DNA of 64,000 nucleotides from Sipunculus nudus (taxonomy: Eukaryota; Annelida; Sipuncula; Golfingiida; Sipunculidae). The notes beneath the pieces were generated by a model. That model was not told the DNA's origin, did not search any database, and was given only the letters and a program-made list of their open reading frames with translations. Positions 26,501-39,965 of this stretch are shown here, in pieces. The stretch is taken from NCBI GenBank assembly GCA_026874595.1, contig CM049321.1, positions 24,051,979-24,115,978 on the forward strand, given 5' to 3'. A program made the position numbers and the translations under genes. Positions within the stretch are counted from its first letter, which is position 1, and the number at the start of each line of letters is the position of its first letter.

Positions 26501-29500
26501 ATCTGGTTGAAGTAGGCTTTGATACCTTGAGGAGGTAGGGATCTGGTTGAAGTAGGATTTGATACCTTGAGGAGGTATGGATCTTGTAGAAGTAGGGCTT
26601 GATACCTTGCGGAGGTTGGGATCTGGTTGAAGTAGGGTTAGATACCTTGAGGAGGTAGGGATCTGGTTGAAGTAGGATTTGATACCTTGAGGAGGTATGG
26701 ATCTTGTAGAAGTAGGGCTTGATACCTTGCGGAGGTTGGGATCTGGTTGAAGTAGGCTTTGATACCTTGAGGAGGTATGGATCTGGTTGAAGTAGGATTT
26801 GATACCTTGAGGAGGTATGGATCTTGTAGAAGTAGGGCTTGGTATTTGAGGAGGTATGGATCTTGTAGGAGTAGGGCTTGATACCTTGCGGAGGTTGGGA
26901 CCTGGTTGAAGTAGGATTTGATACCTTGAGGAGGTAGGGATCTGGTTGAAGTAGGCTTTGATACCTTGAGGAGGTAGGGATCTGGTTGAAGTAGGATTTG
27001 ATACCTTGAGGAGGTATGGATCTTGTAGAAGTAGGGCTTGATACCTTGCGGAGGTTGGGATCTGGTTGAAGTAGGGTTAGATACCTTGAGGAGGTAGGGA
27101 TCTGGTTGAAGTAGGATTTGATACCTTGAGGAGGTATGGATCTTGTAGAAGTAGGGCTTGATACCTTGCGGAGGTTGGGATCTGGTTGAAGTAGGCTTTG
27201 ATACCTTGAGGAGGTAGGGATCTGGTTGAAGTAGGGCTTGATACCTTGCAGAGGTTGGGATCTGGTTGAAGTAGGCTTTGATACCTTGCGGAGGTTGGGA
27301 TCTGGTTGAAGTAGGGTTAGATACCTTGAGGAGGTAGGGATCTGGTTGAAGTAGGATTTGATACCTTGAGGAGGTATGGATCTTGTAGAAGTAGGGCTTG
27401 ATACCTTGCGGAGGTTGGGATCTGGTTGAAGTAGGCTTTGATACCTTGAGGAGGTAGGGATCTGGTTGAAGTAGGGTTAGATACCTTGAGGAGGTATGGA
27501 TCTGGTTGAAGTAGGATTTGATACCTTGAGGAGGTATGGATCTTGTAGAAGTAGGGCTTGGTATTTGAGGAGGTATGGATCTTGTAGGAGTAGGGCTTGA
27601 TACCTTGCGGAGGTTGGGATCTGGTTGAAATAGGATTTGATACCTTGAGGAGGTAGGGATCTGGTTGAAGTAGGCTTTGATACCTTGAGGAGGTAGGGAT
27701 CTGGTTGAAGTAGGGTTAGATACCTTGCAGAGGTTGGGATCTGGTTGAAGTAGGGCTTGATACCTTGCAGAGGTTGGGATCTGGTTGAAGTAGGCTTTGA
27801 TACCTTGAGGAGGTAGGGATCTGGTTGAAGTAGGCTTTGATACCTTGAGGAGGTAGGGATCTGGTTGAAGTAGGGCTTGATACCTTGCGGAGGTTGGGAT
27901 CTGGTTGAAGTAGGCTTTGATACCTTGAGGAGGTATGGATCTGGTTGAAGTAGGATTTGATACCTTGAGGAGGTAGGGATCTGGTTGAAGTAGGATTTGA
28001 TACCTTGAGGAGGTATGGATCTTGTAGAAGTAGGGCTTGATACCTTGCGGAGGTTGGGATCTGGTTGAAGTAGGCTTTGATACCTTGAGGAGGTAGGGAT
28101 CTGGTTGAAGTAGGCTTTGATACCTTGAGGAGGTATGGATCTGGTTGAAGTAGGATTTGATACCTTGAGGAGGTATGGATCTTGTAGAAGTAGGGCTTGA
28201 TACCTTGCGGAGGTTGGGATCTGGTTGAAGTAGGCTTTGATACCTTGAGGAGGTAGGGATCTGGTTGAAGTAGGCTTTGATACCTTGAGGAGGTAGGGAT
28301 CTGGTTGAAGTAGACTTTGATACCTTGAGGAGGTAGGGATCTGGTTGAAGTAGGGTTAGATACCTTGAGGAGGTAGGGATCTGGTTGAAGTAGGATTTGA
28401 TACCTTGAGGAAGTATGGATCTTGTAGAAGTAGGGCTTGATACCTTGCGGAGGTTGGGATCTGGTTGAAGTAGGCTTTGATACCTTGAGGAGGTAGGGAT
28501 CTGGTTGAAGTAGGCTTTGATACCTTGCGGAGGTAGGGATCTGGTTGAAGTAGGCTTTGATACCTTGAGGAGGTAGGGATCTGGTTGAAGTAGGATTTGA
28601 TACCTTGAGGAGGTAGGGATCTGGTTGAAGTAGGATTTGATACCTTGAGGAGGTAGGGATCTGGTTGAAGTAGGCTTTGATACCTTGAGGAGGTAGGGAT
28701 CTGGTTGAAGTAGGGTTAGATACCTTGAGGAGGTAGGGATCTGGTTGAAGTAGGGTTAGATACCTTGAGGAGGTATGGATCTGGTTGAAGTAGGATTTGA
28801 TACCTTGAGGAGGTATGGATCTTGTAGAAGTAGGGCTTGGTATTTGAGGAGGTATGGATCTTGTAGGAGTAGGGCTTGATACCTTGCGGAGGTTGGGACC
28901 TGGTTGAAGTAGGATTTGATACCTTGAGGAGGTAGGGATCTGGTTGAAGTAGGCTTTGATACCTTGAGGAGGTAGGGATCTGGTTGAAGTAGGATTTGAT
29001 ACCTTGAGGAGGTATGGATCTTGTAGAAGTAGGGCTTGATACCTTGCGGAGGTTGGGATCTGGTTGAAGTAGGGTTAGATACCTTGAGGAGGTAGGGATC
29101 TGGTTGAAGTAGGATTTGATACCTTGAGGAGGTATGGATCTTGTAGAAGTAGGGCTTGATACCTTGCGGAGGTTGGGATCTGGTTGAAGTAGGCTTTGAT
29201 ACCTTGAGGAGGTAGGGATCTGGTTGAAGTAGGGCTTGATACCTTGCAGAGGTTGGGATCTGGTTGAAGTAGGCTTTGATACCTTGCGGAGGTTGGGATC
29301 TGGTTGAAGTAGGGTTAGATACCTTGAGGAGGTAGGGATCTGGTTGAAGTAGGATTTGATACCTTGAGGAGGTATGGATCTTGTAGAAGTAGGGCTTGAT
29401 ACCTTGCGGAGGTTGGGATCTGGTTGAAGTAGGCTTTGATACCTTGAGGAGGTAGGGATCTGGTTGAAGTAGGGTTAGATACCTTGAGGAGGTATGGATC

Positions 29501-32500
29501 TGGTTGAAGTAGGATTTGATACCTTGAGGAGGTATGGATCTTGTAGAAGTAGGGCTTGGTATTTGAGGAGGTATGGATCTTGTAGGAGTAGGGCTTGATA
29601 CCTTGCGGAGGTTGGGATCTGGTTGAAATAGGATTTGATACCTTGAGGAGGTAGGGATCTGGTTGAAGTAGGCTTTGATACCTTGAGGAGGTAGGGATCT
29701 GGTTGAAGTAGGGTTAGATACCTTGCAGAGGTTGGGATCTGGTTGAAGTAGGGCTTGATACCTTGCAGAGGTTGGGATCTGGTTGAAGTAGGCTTTGATA
29801 CCTTGAGGAGGTAGGGATCTGGTTGAAGTAGGGTTTGATACCTTGAGGAGGTAGGGATCTGGTTGAAGTAGGATTTGATACCTTGAGGAGGTATGGATCT
29901 TGTAGAAGTAGGGCTTGGTATTTGAGGAGGTATGGATCTTGTAGGAGTAGGGCTTGATACCTTGCGGAGGTTGGGACCTGGTTGAAGTAGGCTTTGATAC
30001 CTTGAGGAGGTAGGGATCTGGTTGAAGTAGGCTTTGATACCTTGAGGAGGTAGGGATCTGGTTGAAGTAGGGTTAGATACCTTGAGGAGGTAGGGATCTG
30101 GTTGAAGTAGGCTTTGATACCTTGAGGAGGTAGGGATCTGGTTGAAGTAGGCTTTGATACCTTGAGGAGGTAGGGATCTGGTTGAAGTAGGATTTGATAC
30201 CTTGAGGAGGTAGGGATCTGGTTGAAGTAGGCTTTGATACCTTGAGGAGGTAGGGATCTGGTTGAAGTAGGCTTTGATACCTTGAGGAGGTAGGGATCTG
30301 GTTGAAGTAGGCTTTGATACCTTGAGGAGGTTGGGATCTGGTTGAAGTAGGCTTTGATACCTTGAGGAGGTAGGGATCTGGTTGAAGTAGGATTTGATAC
30401 CTTGAGGAGGTAGGGATCTGGTTGAAGTAGGCTTTGATACCTTGAGGAGGTAGGGATCTGGTTGAAGTAGGGCTTGATACCTTGCGGAGGTTGGGATCTG
30501 GTTGAAGTAGGCTTTGATACCTTGAGGAGGTATGGATCTGGTTGAAGTAGGATTTGATACCTTGAGGAGGTAGGGATCTGGTTGAAGTAGGATTTGATAC
30601 CTTGAGGAGGTATGGATCTTGTAGAAGTAGGGCTTGATACCTTGCGGAGGTTGGGATCTGGTTGAAGTAGGGTTAGATACCTTGAGCAGGTAGGGATCTG
30701 GTTGAAGTAGGATTTGATACCTTGAGGAGGTATGGATCTTGTAGAAGTAGGGCTTGATACCTTGCGGAGGTTGGGATCTGGTTGAAGTAGGCTTTGATAC
30801 CTTGAGGAGGTAGGGATCTGGTTGAAGTAGGGCTTGATACCTTGCGGAGGTTGGGATCTGGTTGAAGTAGGCTTTGATACCTTGAGGAGGTAGGGATCTG
30901 GTTGAAGTAGGGTTAGATACCTTGAGGAGGTATGGATCTGGTTGAAGTAGGATTTGATACCTTGAGGAGGTATGGATCTTGTAGAAGTAGGGCTTGGTAT
31001 TTGAGGAGGTATGGATCTTGTAGGAGTAGGGCTTGATACCTTGCGGAGGTTGGGACCTGGTTGAAGTAGGATTTGATACCTTGAGGAGGTAGGGATCTGG
31101 TTGAAGTAGGCTTTGATACCTTGAGGAGGTTGGGATCTGGTTGAAGTAGGCTTTGATACCTTGAGGAGGTAGGGATCTGGTTGAAGTAGGCTTTGATACC
31201 TTGAGGAGGTAGGGATCTGGTTGAAGTAGGCTTTGATACCTTGAGGAGGTAGGGATCTGGTTGAAGTAGGGTTAGATACCTTGAGGAGGTAGGGATCTGG
31301 TTGAAGTAGGGTTAGATACCTTGAGGAGGTAGGGATCTGGTTGAAGTAGGGTTAGATACCTTGAGGAGGTAGGGATCTGGTTGAAGTAGGATTTGATACC
31401 TTGAGGAGGTATGGATCTTGTAGAAGTAGGGCTTGATACCTTGCGGAGGTTGGGATCTGGTTGAAGTAGGCTTTGATACCTTGAGGAGGTAGGGATCTGG
31501 TTGAAGTAGGCTTTGATACCTTGAGGAGGTAGGGATCTGGTTGAAGTAGGCTTTGATACCTTGAGGAGGTAGGGATCTGGTTGAAGTAGGCTTTGATACC
31601 TTGAGGAGGTAGGGATCTGGTTGAAGTAGGCTTTGATACCTTGAGGAGGTAGGGATCTGGTTGAAGTAGGCTTTGATACCTTGAGGAGGTAGGGATCTGG
31701 TTGAAGTAGGATTTGATACCTTGAGGAGGTAGGGATCTGGTTGAAGTAGGATTTGATACCTTGAGGAGGTATGGATCTTGTAGAAGTAGGGCTTGATACC
31801 TTGCGGAGGTTGGGATCTGGTTGAAGTAGGGTTAGATACCTTGAGGAGGTAGGGATCTGGTTGAAGTAGGATTTGATACCTTGAGGAGGTATGGATCTTG
31901 TAGAAGTAGGGCTTGATACCTTGCGGAGGTTGGGATCTGGTTGAAGTAGGCTTTGATACCTTGAGGAGGTAGGGATCTGGTTGAAGTAGACTTTGATACC
32001 TTGAGGAGGTAGGGATCTGGTTGAAGTAGGGTTAGATACCTTGAGGAGGTAGGGATCTGGTTGAAGTAGGGTTAGATACCTTGAGGAGGTATGGATCTGG
32101 TTGAAGTAGGATTTGATACCTTGAGGAGGTATGGATCTTGTAGAAGTAGGGCTTGGTATTTGAGGAGGTATGGATCTTGTAGGAGTAGGGCTTGATACCT
32201 TGCGGAGGTTGGGACCTGGTTGAAGTAGGATTTGATACCTTGAGGAGGTAGGGATCTGGTTGAAGTAGGCTTTGATACCTTGAGGAGGTAGGGATCTGGT
32301 TGAAGTAGGCTTTGATACCTTGAGGAGGTAGGGATCTGGTTGAAGTAGGGTTAGATACCTTGAGGAGGTATGGATCTTGTAGAAGTAGGGCTTGATACCT
32401 TGCGGAGGTTGGGATCTGGTTGAAGTAGGGTTAGATACCTTGAGGAGGTAGGGATCTGGTTGAAGTAGGATTTGATACCTTGAGGAGGTATGGATCTTGT

Positions 32501-35500
32501 AGAAGTAGGGCTTGATACCTTGCGGAGGTTGGGATCTGGTTGAAGTAGGCTTTGATACCTTGAGGAGGTAGGGATCTGGTTGAAGTAGGGCTTGATACCT
32601 TGCAGAGGTTGGGATCTGGTTGAAGTAGGCTTTGATACCTTGCGGAGGTTGGGATCTGGTTGAAGTAGGGTTAGATACCTTGAGGAGGTAGGGATCTGGT
32701 TGAAGTAGGATTTGATACCTTGAGGAGGTATGGATCTTGTAGAAGTAGGGCTTGATACCTTGCGGAGGTTGGGATCTGGTTGAAGTAGGCTTTGATACCT
32801 TGAGGAGGTAGGGATCTGGTTGAAGTAGGGTTAGATACCTTGAGGAGGTATGGATCTGGTTGAAGTAGGATTTGATACCTTGAGGAGGTATGGATCTTGT
32901 AGAAGTAGGGCTTGGTATTTGAGGAGGTATGGATCTTGTAGGAGTAGGGCTTGATACCTTGCGGAGGTTGGGATCTGGTTGAAGTAGGATTTGATACCTT
33001 GAGGAGGTAGGGATCTGGTTGAAGTAGGCTTTGATACCTTGAGGAGGTAGGGATCTGGTTGAAGTAGGGTTAGATACCTTGAGGAGGTAGGGATCTGGTT
33101 GAAGTAGGATTTGATACCTTGAGGAGGTATGGATCTTGTAGAAGTAGGGCTTGATACCTTGCGGAGGTAGGGATCTGGTTGAAGTAGGCTTTGATACCTT
33201 GAGGAGGTTGGGATCTGGTTGAAGTAGGCTTTGATACCTTGTGGACGTAGGGATCTGGTTGAAGTAGGCTTTGATACCTTGAGGTGGTAGGGATCTGGTT
33301 GAAGTAGGATTTGATACCTTGAGGAGGTATGGATCTGGTTGAAGTAGGATTATATATCTTGTAGAAGTAGGGCTTGATACCTTGCGGAGGTTGGGATCTG
33401 GTTGAAGTAGGCTTTGATACCTTGAGGAGGTAGGGATCTGGTTGAAGTAGGCTTTGATACCTTGAGGAGGTAGGGATCTGGTTGAAGTAGGCTTTGATAC
33501 CTTGAGGAGGTAGGGATCTGGTTGAAGTAGGCTTTGATACCTTGAGGAGGTAGGGATCTGGTTGAAGTAGACTTTGATACCTTGAGGAGGTAGGGATCTG
33601 GTTGAAGTAGGCTTTGATACCTTGCGGAGGTTGGGATCTGGTTGAAGTAGGCTTTGATACCTTGAGGAGGTATGGATCTGGTTGAAGTAGACTTTGATAC
33701 CTTGAGGAGGTAGGGATCTGGTTGAAGTAGGCTTTGATACCTTGCGGAGGTAGGGATCTGGTTGAAGTAGGATTTGATACCTTGAGGAGGTAGGGATCTG
33801 GTTGAAGTAGGGTTAGATACCTTGAGGAGGTAGGGATCTGGTTGAAGTAGGATTTGATACCTTGAGGAGGTATGGATCTTGTAGAAGTAGGCTTTGATAC
33901 CTTGAGGAGGTAGGGATCTGGTTGAAGTAGGCTTTGATACCTTGAGGAGGTAGGGATCTGGTTGAAGTAGGCTTTGATACCTTGAGGAGGTAGGGATCTG
34001 GTTGAAGTAGGATTTGATACCTTGAGGAGGTAGGGATCTGGTTGAAGTAGGCTTTGATACCTTGAGGAGGTAGGGATCTGGTTGAAGTAGGGTTAGATAC
34101 CTTGAGGAGGTAGGGATCTGGTTGAAGTAGGGTTAGATACCTTGAGGAGGTAGGGATCTGGTTGAAGTAGGGTTAGATACCTTGAGGAGGTAGGGATCTG
34201 GTTGAAGTAGGATTTGATACCTTGAGGAGGTATGGATCTTGTAGAAGTAGGGCTTGATACCTTGCGGAGGTTGGGATCTGGTTGAAGTAGGCTTTGATAC
34301 CTTGAGGAGGTAGGGATCTGGTTGAAGTAGGCTTTGATACCTTGAGGAGGTATGGATCTGGTTGAAGTAGGATTTGATACCTTGAGGAGGTATGGATCTT
34401 GTAGAAGTAGGGCTTGATACCTTGCGGAGGTTGGGATCTGGTTGAAGTAGGCTTTGATACCTTGAGGAGGTAGGGATCTGGTTGAAGTAGGATTTGATAC
34501 CTTGAGGAGGTAGGGATCTGGTTGAAGTAGGCTTTGATACCTTGAGGAGGTAGGGATCTGGTTGAAGTAGGGTTAGATACCTTGAGGAGGTAGGGATCTG
34601 GTTGAAGTAGGGTTAGATACCTTGAGGAGGTATGGATCTGGTTGAAGTAGGATTTGATACCTTGAGGAGGTATGGATCTTGTAGAAGTAGGGCTTGGTAT
34701 TTGAGGAGGTATGGATCTTGTAGGAGTAGGGCTTGATACCTTGCGGAGGTTGGGACCTGGTTGAAGTAGGATTTGATACCTTGAGGAGGTAGGGATCTGG
34801 TTGAAGTAGGCTTTGATACCTTGAGGAGGTAGGGATCTGGTTGAAGTAGGATTTGATACCTTGAGGAGGTATGGATCTTGTAGAAGTAGGGCTTGATACC
34901 TTGCGGAGGTTGGGATCTGGTTGAAGTAGGGTTAGATACCTTGAGGAGGTAGGGATCTGGTTGAAGTAGGATTTGATACCTTGAGGAGGTATGGATCTTG
35001 TAGAAGTAGGGCTTGATACCTTGCGGAGGTTGGGATCTGGTTGAAGTAGGCTTTGATACCTTGAGGAGGTAGGGATCTGGTTGAAGTAGGGCTTGATACC
35101 TTGCAGAGGTTGGGATCTGGTTGAAGTAGGCTTTGATACCTTGCGGAGGTTGGGATCTGGTTGAAGTAGGGTTAGATACCTTGAGGAGGTAGGGATCTGG
35201 TTGAAGTAGGATTTGATACCTTGAGGAGGTATGGATCTTGTAGAAGTAGGGCTTGATACCTTGCGGAGGTTGGGATCTGGTTGAAGTAGGCTTTGATACC
35301 TTGAGGAGGTAGGGATCTGGTTGAAGTAGGGTTAGATACCTTGAGGAGGTATGGATCTGGTTGAAGTAGGATTTGATACCTTGAGGAGGTATGGATCTTG
35401 TAGAAGTAGGGCTTGGTATTTGAGGAGGTATGGATCTTGTAGGAGTAGGGCTTGATACCTTGCGGAGGTTGGGATCTGGTTGAAATAGGATTTGATACCT

Positions 35501-38500
35501 TGAGGAGGTAGGGATCTGGTTGAAGTAGGCTTTGATACCTTGAGGAGGTAGGGATCTGGTTGAAGTAGGGTTAGATACCTTGCAGAGGTTGGGATCTGGT
35601 TGAAGTAGGGCTTGATACCTTGCAGAGGTTGGGATCTGGTTGAAGTAGGCTTTGATACCTTGAGGAGGTAGGGATCTGGTTGAAGTAGGGTTTGATACCT
35701 TGAGGAGGTAGGGATCTGGTTGAAGTAGGATTTGATACCTTGAGGAGGTATGGATCTTGTAGAAGTAGGGCTTGGTATTTGAGGAGGTATGGATCTTGTA
35801 GGAGTAGGGCTTGATACCTTGCGGAGGTTGGGACCTGGTTGAAGTAGGATTTGATACCTTGAGGAGGTAGGGATCTGGTTGAAGTAGGCTTTGATACCTT
35901 GAGGAGGTAGGGATCTGGTTGAAGTAGGGTTAGATACCTTGAGGAGGTAGGGATCTGGTTGAAGTAGGATTTGATACCTTGAGGAGGTAGGGATCTGGTT
36001 GAAGTAGGATTTGATACCTTGAGGAGGTAGGGATCTGGTTGAAGTAGGGTTAGATACCTTGAGGAGGTAGGGATCTGGTTGAAGTAGGATTTGATACCTT
36101 GAGGAGGTATGGATCTTGTAGAAGTAGGCTTTGATACCTTGAGGAGGTAGGGATCTGGTTGAAGTAGGCTTTGATACCTTGAGGAGGTAGGGATCTGGTT
36201 GAAGTAGGGTTAGATACCTTGAGGAGGTAGGGATCTGGTTGAAGTAGGCTTTGATACCTTGAGGAGGTAGGGATCTGGTTGAAGTAGGCTTTGATACCTT
36301 GAGGAGGTAGGGATCTGGTTGAAGTAGGATTTGATACCTTGAGGAGGTAGGGATCTGGTTGAAGTAGGCTTTGATACCTTGAGGAGGTAGGGATCTGGTT
36401 GAAGTAGGCTTTGATACCTTGAGGAGGTAGGGATCTGGTTGAAGTAGGCTTTGATACCTTGAGGAGGTTGGGATCTGGTTGAAGTAGGCTTTGATACCTT
36501 GAGGAGGTAGGGATCTGGTTGAAGTAGGATTTGATACCTTGAGGAGGTAGGGATCTGGTTGAAGTAGGCTTTGATACCTTGAGGAGGTAGGGATCTGGTT
36601 GAAGTAGGGCTTGATACCTTGCGGAGGTTGGGATCTGGTTGAAGTAGGCTTTGATACCTTGAGGAGGTATGGATCTGGTTGAAGTAGGATTTGATACCTT
36701 GAGGAGGTAGGGATCTGGTTGAAGTAGGATTTGATACCTTGAGGAGGTATGGATCTTGTAGAAGTAGGGCTTGATACCTTGCGGAGGTTGGGATCTGGTT
36801 GAAGTAGGGTTAGATACCTTGAGCAGGTAGGGATCTGGTTGAAGTAGGATTTGATACCTTGAGGAGGTATGGATCTTGTAGAAGTAGGGCTTGATACCTT
36901 GCGGAGGTTGGGATCTGGTTGAAGTAGGCTTTGATACCTTGAGGAGGTAGGGATCTGGTTGAAGTAGGGCTTGATACCTTGCGGAGGTTGGGATCTGGTT
37001 GAAGTAGGCTTTGATACCTTGAGGAGGTAGGGATCTGGTTGAAGTAGGGTTAGATACCTTGAGGAGGTATGGATCTGGTTGAAGTAGGATTTGATACCTT
37101 GAGGAGGTATGGATCTTGTAGAAGTAGGGCTTGGTATTTGAGGAGGTATGGATCTTGTAGGAGTAGGGCTTGATACCTTGCGGAGGTTGGGACCTGGTTG
37201 AAGTAGGATTTGATACCTTGAGGAGGTAGGGATCTGGTTGAAGTAGGCTTTGATACCTTGAGGAGGTAGGGATCTGGTTGAAGTAGGGTTAGATACCTTG
37301 AGGAGGTAGGGATCTGGTTGAAGTAGGATTTGATACCTTGAGGAGGTATGGATCTTGTAGAAGTAGGGCTTGATACCTTGCGGAGGTTGGGATCTGGTTG
37401 AAGTAGGCTTTGATACCTTGAGGAGGTAGGGATCTGGTTGAAGTAGGCTTTGATACCTTGAGGAGGTAGGGATCTGGTTGAAGTAGGCTTTGATACCTTG
37501 AGGAGGTAGGGATCTGGTTGAAGTAGGGTTAGATACCTTGAGGAGGTAGGGATCTGGTTGAAGTAGGGTTAGATACCTTGAGGAGGTAGGGATCTGGTTG
37601 AAGTAGGGTTAGATACCTTGAGGAGGTAGGGATCTGGTTGAAGTAGGATTTGATACCTTGAGGAGGTATGGATCTTGTAGAAGTAGGGCTTGATACCTTG
37701 CGGAGGTTGGGATCTGGTTGAAGTAGGGTTAGATACCTTGAGGAGGTAGGGATCTGGTTGAAGTAGGATTTGATACCTTGAGGAGGTTGGGATCTGGTTG
37801 AAGTAGGGCTTGATACCTTGAGGAGGTAGGGATCTGGTTGAAGTAGGCTTTGATACCTTGATGAGGTATGGATCTGGTTGAAGTAGGGTTAGATACCTTG
37901 GCGGGGGCATGCGCTCTACTCACCTGATCCGTCCAAAGTTTCTGTTCCCCATCCTACAACGTAGCATTCCTTGTAGTCCCCGAGGCCTGGTTCTGGCAGA
38001 CATATTGGTCGAATGGTCTCTGACAATTCCACCTCCGCATCGAGCTCTACAAGGCCCAGGTCATACTCGAAACTTAAAGAGAAAAAAAAATATAAAAAGT
38101 ACGTGCAGTGGATAACTATTTGTTTGGATCACGGTAAACTGTTTCAAGCAATTTACAGTAGTACCGCATTTGCTCACTAGTGCCCCCTGGTTACCATTCC
38201 CATAAACTAGTGATGTAAGACCCGAGACCGGACTTAAATTCGAGGATCCTGTATTTTGACTTGCACTCGGATTCGAAAATAAGGACAAGGGAAGTCCTAC
38301 CTATTCCACCTGGAATCCAGCAGAAAAGTCATTCGGTCACATATTATATGAAGACTGTGCACATGAGTGAATTACTAATATAATATAACAAACAATAATA
38401 ATAAGACAACAAACAAAGATTAAGCTCGCGCTTCATCAGGGACTAAACGTATTTATACATTTAAGTTAATCTCATCTATAAACTTACATAACAATTTGCA

Positions 38501-39920
38501 TGATTATCTCAAATGTATCAATTATCTTTAAATAAGAAGATTTGTATTGGACATGAACTCGAATTCTAAATGACTCGGACTCGAAGAAAGTGGACTTGGA
38601 CTCAAACCTCAAGGAGTCGGACTTGAACTTGAGTGGCCTGGACTCGGACTTGCACTTCAACTAAATCACCACCAAAAGCACTCCGAACTGCAGAAACTAT
38701 ATTTTTCACTCCGGCTGGATGATAACGAATTAACAGCTTTTGTGTTCAAGGGTTTAGAGCACAGGCCACAAATTTTGGATATCGTGAGTTCAAATCTCAG
38801 CCGAGACGGTGAGACTTTTCACGGTTGGCCCCCCGCCCAGGATGAGCACTCTACAAACTTTATAGGACGGCTGTGACAAACTGCCGTGTTACCCTTTCTG
38901 GGGTCCCTCGGTTGCATGATCCAGCAACGAGTTTTTCATAGACGAGGTGACCATGGTGACGACAAGTTGCATATTATTCAACACGTATTGAAGATATTAC
39001 TCAAAGCACTCACACATTATAAATGACACAGGTTTCAACTTTCTAGGTCAAATGATTTTTATGGAAACGCAACCAAACAAAATGCTCAGTCACTATTTAC
39101 ATAACTATCGGTATATGCATACTTCATGGTAAAAAATTATTTACATTTTCATCCATTTGTTCTCACCAAAAACATAAAAATGCCAGGGAGTGCATGACCA
39201 TATGTAACCCGCTAATTTCTCATATACTTATGATAGGTTAAACATCACTTTTAAGATATTTTCTATTTTTTTCTGATTTTAATATGTCATATTCAGTCTG
39301 ATTTTATGGTATCTGGTTTAATGGTTGCCTCACATGCCGTCATTGTAGTAGTACTCCGTATGTTCATAGAAGTTGACTACGTTACGAACAGTCGTGGTAT
39401 CCGTCCTGTCACTCGATCCTAAGCGCACAGTATGGCCATTCGGTGAGAACCTGCAAAGACAAACACGTATAAACGACTATGTATACCGAGAAGGAAAAGT
39501 TTAAAAGACGGGACCTCTGATGAAACGGAAAAAAATCACATAAGCATGGCAGATAAAAGTTTTAATTTTTATTATAAATGTAGGTAAAATGCGTGCGTGT
39601 AGATGAGTATTAACATGTATAATATGTACATACATACTAATAATATGTATAATATTGAACATATGAATGTATTTTTTGTGTATAGAGAGAGAGACATGAG
39701 AGAGAGATGTGAATAAGCATGCAGGTTCATTGTAGCTAGAGGCAGAACATGGATAGACAGAAGGGTAATTGGTTCATCTAGAGTGCACCGAATTTTCTGT
39801 GTATTCATGTTTTCTCTCTCGGTCTTTCACTCTCTCCCTCCTTCTCTCTCTTTCTCTCTCTCTCTTTTTCTTTCTCTCTCTCTCTGTATATATATATATT
39901 TATATATACATATATGAATT

Positions 39921-39965
<45 letters not shown>

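Noticed and set aside
19420-37902. CRISPR-like array
   Set aside because: Repeats are contiguous 40-bp units without unique spacers and lie in a eukaryotic intron.
19420-37902. Centromeric or telomeric satellite
   Set aside because: It sits between two exons of one gene that join in phase, so a chromosomal structural role is unlikely from this sequence alone; genome-wide copy data would be needed.
37569-37923. Open frames on the minus strand with SSRYQ/STRSLPPQGI repeats
   Set aside because: They are translations of the last units of the 40-bp array, starting at ATGs supplied by the array edge (37910 region); repeat by-products.
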